From: Ancistrus triradiatus
Taxonomy: Eukaryota; Chordata; Actinopteri; Siluriformes; Loricariidae
DNA: 64,000 nt
Direction: 5' to 3'
Assembly: GCA_025084515.1 (NCBI GenBank)
Contig: JAJAGP010000333.1
Coordinates: forward strand, 397,655-461,654
In this document: one piece after another, positions 61,824 to 64,000 of the stretch
Layout of the letters: each line of letters opens with the position of its first letter
Position numbering within the stretch: position 1 is the first letter of the stretch
The notes under the pieces: model-generated
Databases searched by the model: none
Told to the model about the DNA's origin: nothing
Seen by the model: the letters and a program-made list of their open reading frames with translations, nothing else
Translations under genes and position numbers: made by a program

Positions 61824-63508
61824 GTGGGGCAAAAAAGTATTTTAGTCAGCCACTGATTGGGCAAGTTTTCCCTACTTAGAAAGATGAGAGAGGTCTCTGT
61901 AATTTTTCATCATAGCTACACTTCAACTATGAGAGACAAAATGGAAAAAAAATGGAAAAAAAAAAAAAAAAAACCCAGGAAAATCACATTGTAGAAATTT
62001 TTAAAGAATTTAATTGTAAATCATGGTGGAAAATAAGTATTTTTGGTCACCCATAAACAAGCAAGATTTCTGGCTCTCACAGATCTGGGTCTAACTTTTT
62101 CTTTAAGAAGCTCTTCTGTCCCCCACTTTGTTACCTGTATTAATGGCGCCCCTGTTTGACCCTCGTTATCTGTATTACAAGACACCTTGTCCACAGCCCT
62201 CAAACTGTCAGACTCCAAACTCAAACCATGGCCAAGAACAAAGAGCTGTCCGAAGGACACCAGGAAGAAAATTGTAGACCTTGCACCAGGCTGGGAAGAG
62301 TGAATCTACAATAGGCAAGCAGGTTTTGGTGTGAATAAATCAACTGTGGGGAGCAAATTGAAAAAAAAAAAAAAAAAAAAATGGAAAGACATACAAGACC
62401 ATTGACAATGTCCCTCGATCTTGGGCTCCACGCAAGATCTCATCCACCATGGGGTCAAAATGGATCATGAGAACGATGAGCAAAAAACCCCAAAACTACA
62501 CGGAGGGACCTGATGAATGACTTGCAGAGAGCTGGGACCAAAGTATCAAAGGCTACCATCAGTAACACACTACCACACTGAGAGGGACTCAGATTCCTTG
62601 CAGTGCCAGGCGTGCCCCCCCCTGTTTTTAAGCCAGTACATGTCCAGGCCCGTTTGAAAGTTGCCAGAGAGCATATGGATGATCCAGAAGAGGATTGGGA
62701 GAATATCATGTGGTCAGATTGAAACCAAAATTTGATGAACTTTTTGGTAAAAAAAAACTGCCAAACTCATTGCGTTTGGAGGAAGAAGAATGCTGAGTTG
62801 CACTTGCATCCCAAGAACAACCATACCTACTGTGAAGCATGGGGGTGGAAACATCATGCTTTTGGGGCTGTTTGTTCTGCAAATGGGACAGGACGACTGA
62901 TTCCGTGTTAAAGGGAAGAATGAACGAGGCCATGTATCGTGAGATTTTAAGCCAATAAACCTCCTTCCATCAATGAGAGCATTGAAGATGGAACGTTGGC
63001 TGGGTCTTCCCAGCATGACAATGATCCAAACACACCACCACCTCTCGGGGCAACAAAGTTCAGTGGCTCCGTAAAAAGCATTTCAAGGTCCTGGAGTGGC
63101 CTAGCCAGTCTCCTGACCTCAACCCCATAGAAAATGTGTGGAGGGAGATGAAAGTCCATGTTGCCCCAAAACATCACTGCTCTAGAGGAGATCTGCATGG
63201 AGGAATGGGCCAAAATACCAGCTACAGTGTGTGCCAACCTGGTGAAGACTTACAGGAAACGTTTGACCTCTGTCAATGCCAACAAAGGTTATGTTACAAA
63301 GTTGAACCAAATGTATTGACCAAATACTTATTTTCCACCATGACTTACAATTAAATTCTTTAAAAATCCTACAATGTGATTTCCCAGATTATTTTTTCTC
63401 ATTTTGTCTCTCATACTTGAAGTGTACCTATGATGTCAATTACAGACCTCTCATCTTTCTAAGTAGGAGAACTTGCACAATCTGACTAAATACTTTTTCT
63501 TCCCACTG
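61824..63508 (+). mobile_element. Tc1 transposon, family A, full-length but riddled with indels
   Basis: Left end cagtggggcaaaaaagtatt with TA at 61822-61823; right end tttttcttcccactg with TA at 63509-63510. Plus-strand transposase blocks in scattered frames: KNKELSEGHQEENC-like start (62229), DDPEEDWENIMWSD (first Asp block), HDNDPN-like second block near 63016 and SWSGLASLLTSTP (LEWPSQSP shifted). Many one-base expansions of homopolymers, including A runs of 17-18 at 61957 and 62361, are unlike the other copies. Confidence 0.9.
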
Positions 63509-63510
63509 TA

Positions 63511-64000
63511 TCCAATCCATTTCTACATTTCAGACCTGCAACACATTCCAAAAAATGTTGGGATGGTGCAATTTAGGGTTAGTAGTGACTACAAGTGATA
63601 GTAATCATGATGTGGTACAAAAGCAGTATCCCTGAAAGGGATTTGGAAGGGATTTGCATATTTCTTCCTCTGCAGCACATAATATCATTAAACCAAAAGT
63701 CAGGGTCTGTCATTTTATGGGGTCGAGTCAGTCCACTTGGTACAGGTATGTACAGTTCTGTGATGACAGCATTAATGCAGAAAAGTACACAGATTTTATA
63801 GCAAGGCAACGTCTTTTCAGGCCATTCCTTTTGCACCAAGACATGAAGTACAAGTACAGGACTGGCCTGTCTGAAGCTCTGACTTGTCCCCAATAGAGAA
63901 CATATGGAGACATTTGAAATGAAAAATGTGAGAACAACAACCCTGTACTGTTGCACACCTTAAGATGTGTTTGCAGACAAATATGACAAAATAACACCTG
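63511..64000 (+). mobile_element. IS630/Tc1-mariner-type element, right part (split, runs off the window)
   Basis: Resumes with acattccaaaaaatgttggg and agggttagtag, matching 735-790 of the left-hand copy. It then jumps to aaagtcagggtctgtcattt and gatgacagcattaatgcaga (transposase), ending with acactttgaaatg..ccctgtactgttgcacacct and aataacacctg at the window edge. The catalytic QDNAKPH block is deleted. Confidence 0.8.

Overview
This window is vertebrate nuclear DNA, almost certainly from a teleost fish. It is AT-rich, has long introns with GT..AG splice sites, and is packed with fish-type transposons (several Tc1 lineages, hAT, pogo-like and piggyBac-like relics, L2/Rex- and RTE-type LINEs, tRNA-derived SINEs) and long microsatellites. 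The SINE type with a conserved 'gctctggataagggcgtctgc' tail would fit an ostariophysan fish, but that is only an impression.

One host protein gene spans nearly the whole window on the minus strand: the 3' half of talin-2 (tln2). Twenty-six coding exons run from about 61602 down to a stop codon at 4073-4075. Joined in order they encode roughly the last 1,170 residues of the ~2,540-residue protein: rod bundles R7 (partial) to R13 and the C-terminal dimerisation helix. Upstream exons (FERM head and first half of the rod) lie beyond position 64000. Below 4073 is a probable 3' UTR with a candidate poly(A) signal near 2010. Three features support talin-2 over talin-1: an acidic KADDD/VVVKT segment before the last exon, the ECTxGYxDLLEHVL segment, and a textbook miR-190a hairpin (13241-13320, minus strand) in the intron between exons 21 and 22 of this list. 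miR-190a is hosted by TLN2 in mammals. Talin-2 links integrin tails to F-actin and vinculin; the miRNA is presumably processed from the same primary transcript.

Layout in plus coordinates: 1-1895, unassigned sequence and an IS630/Tc1-mariner relic; 1990-4201, talin-2 3' UTR and last exon; 4368-7070, a foldback element split by an L2-type LINE; 7.5-11 kb, SINE, hAT and pogo-like relics; 11.6-32.6 kb, exons 25 to 14 with miR-190a, several Tc1 elements and a 1-kb microsatellite block; 32.9-40.3 kb, a large TE-filled intron; 41.1-42.2 kb, exons 13 to 11; 42.9-47.1 kb, microsatellite, Tc1 and a LINE nested in a MITE; 47.9-61.6 kb, exons 10 to 1 with smaller TEs; 61.7-64 kb, a Tc1 copy nested in a second copy of the IS630-like family.

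Five talin exons (at 11.6-12.1, 41.9 and 61.3-61.6 kb) carry clusters of single-base insertions or deletions, while the other 21 are perfectly in frame. Splice sites of four of the five are intact (the acceptor at 11.74 kb is unclear), and nearby transposons show similar one-base expansions. I read these as patches of poor consensus quality rather than a dead gene.
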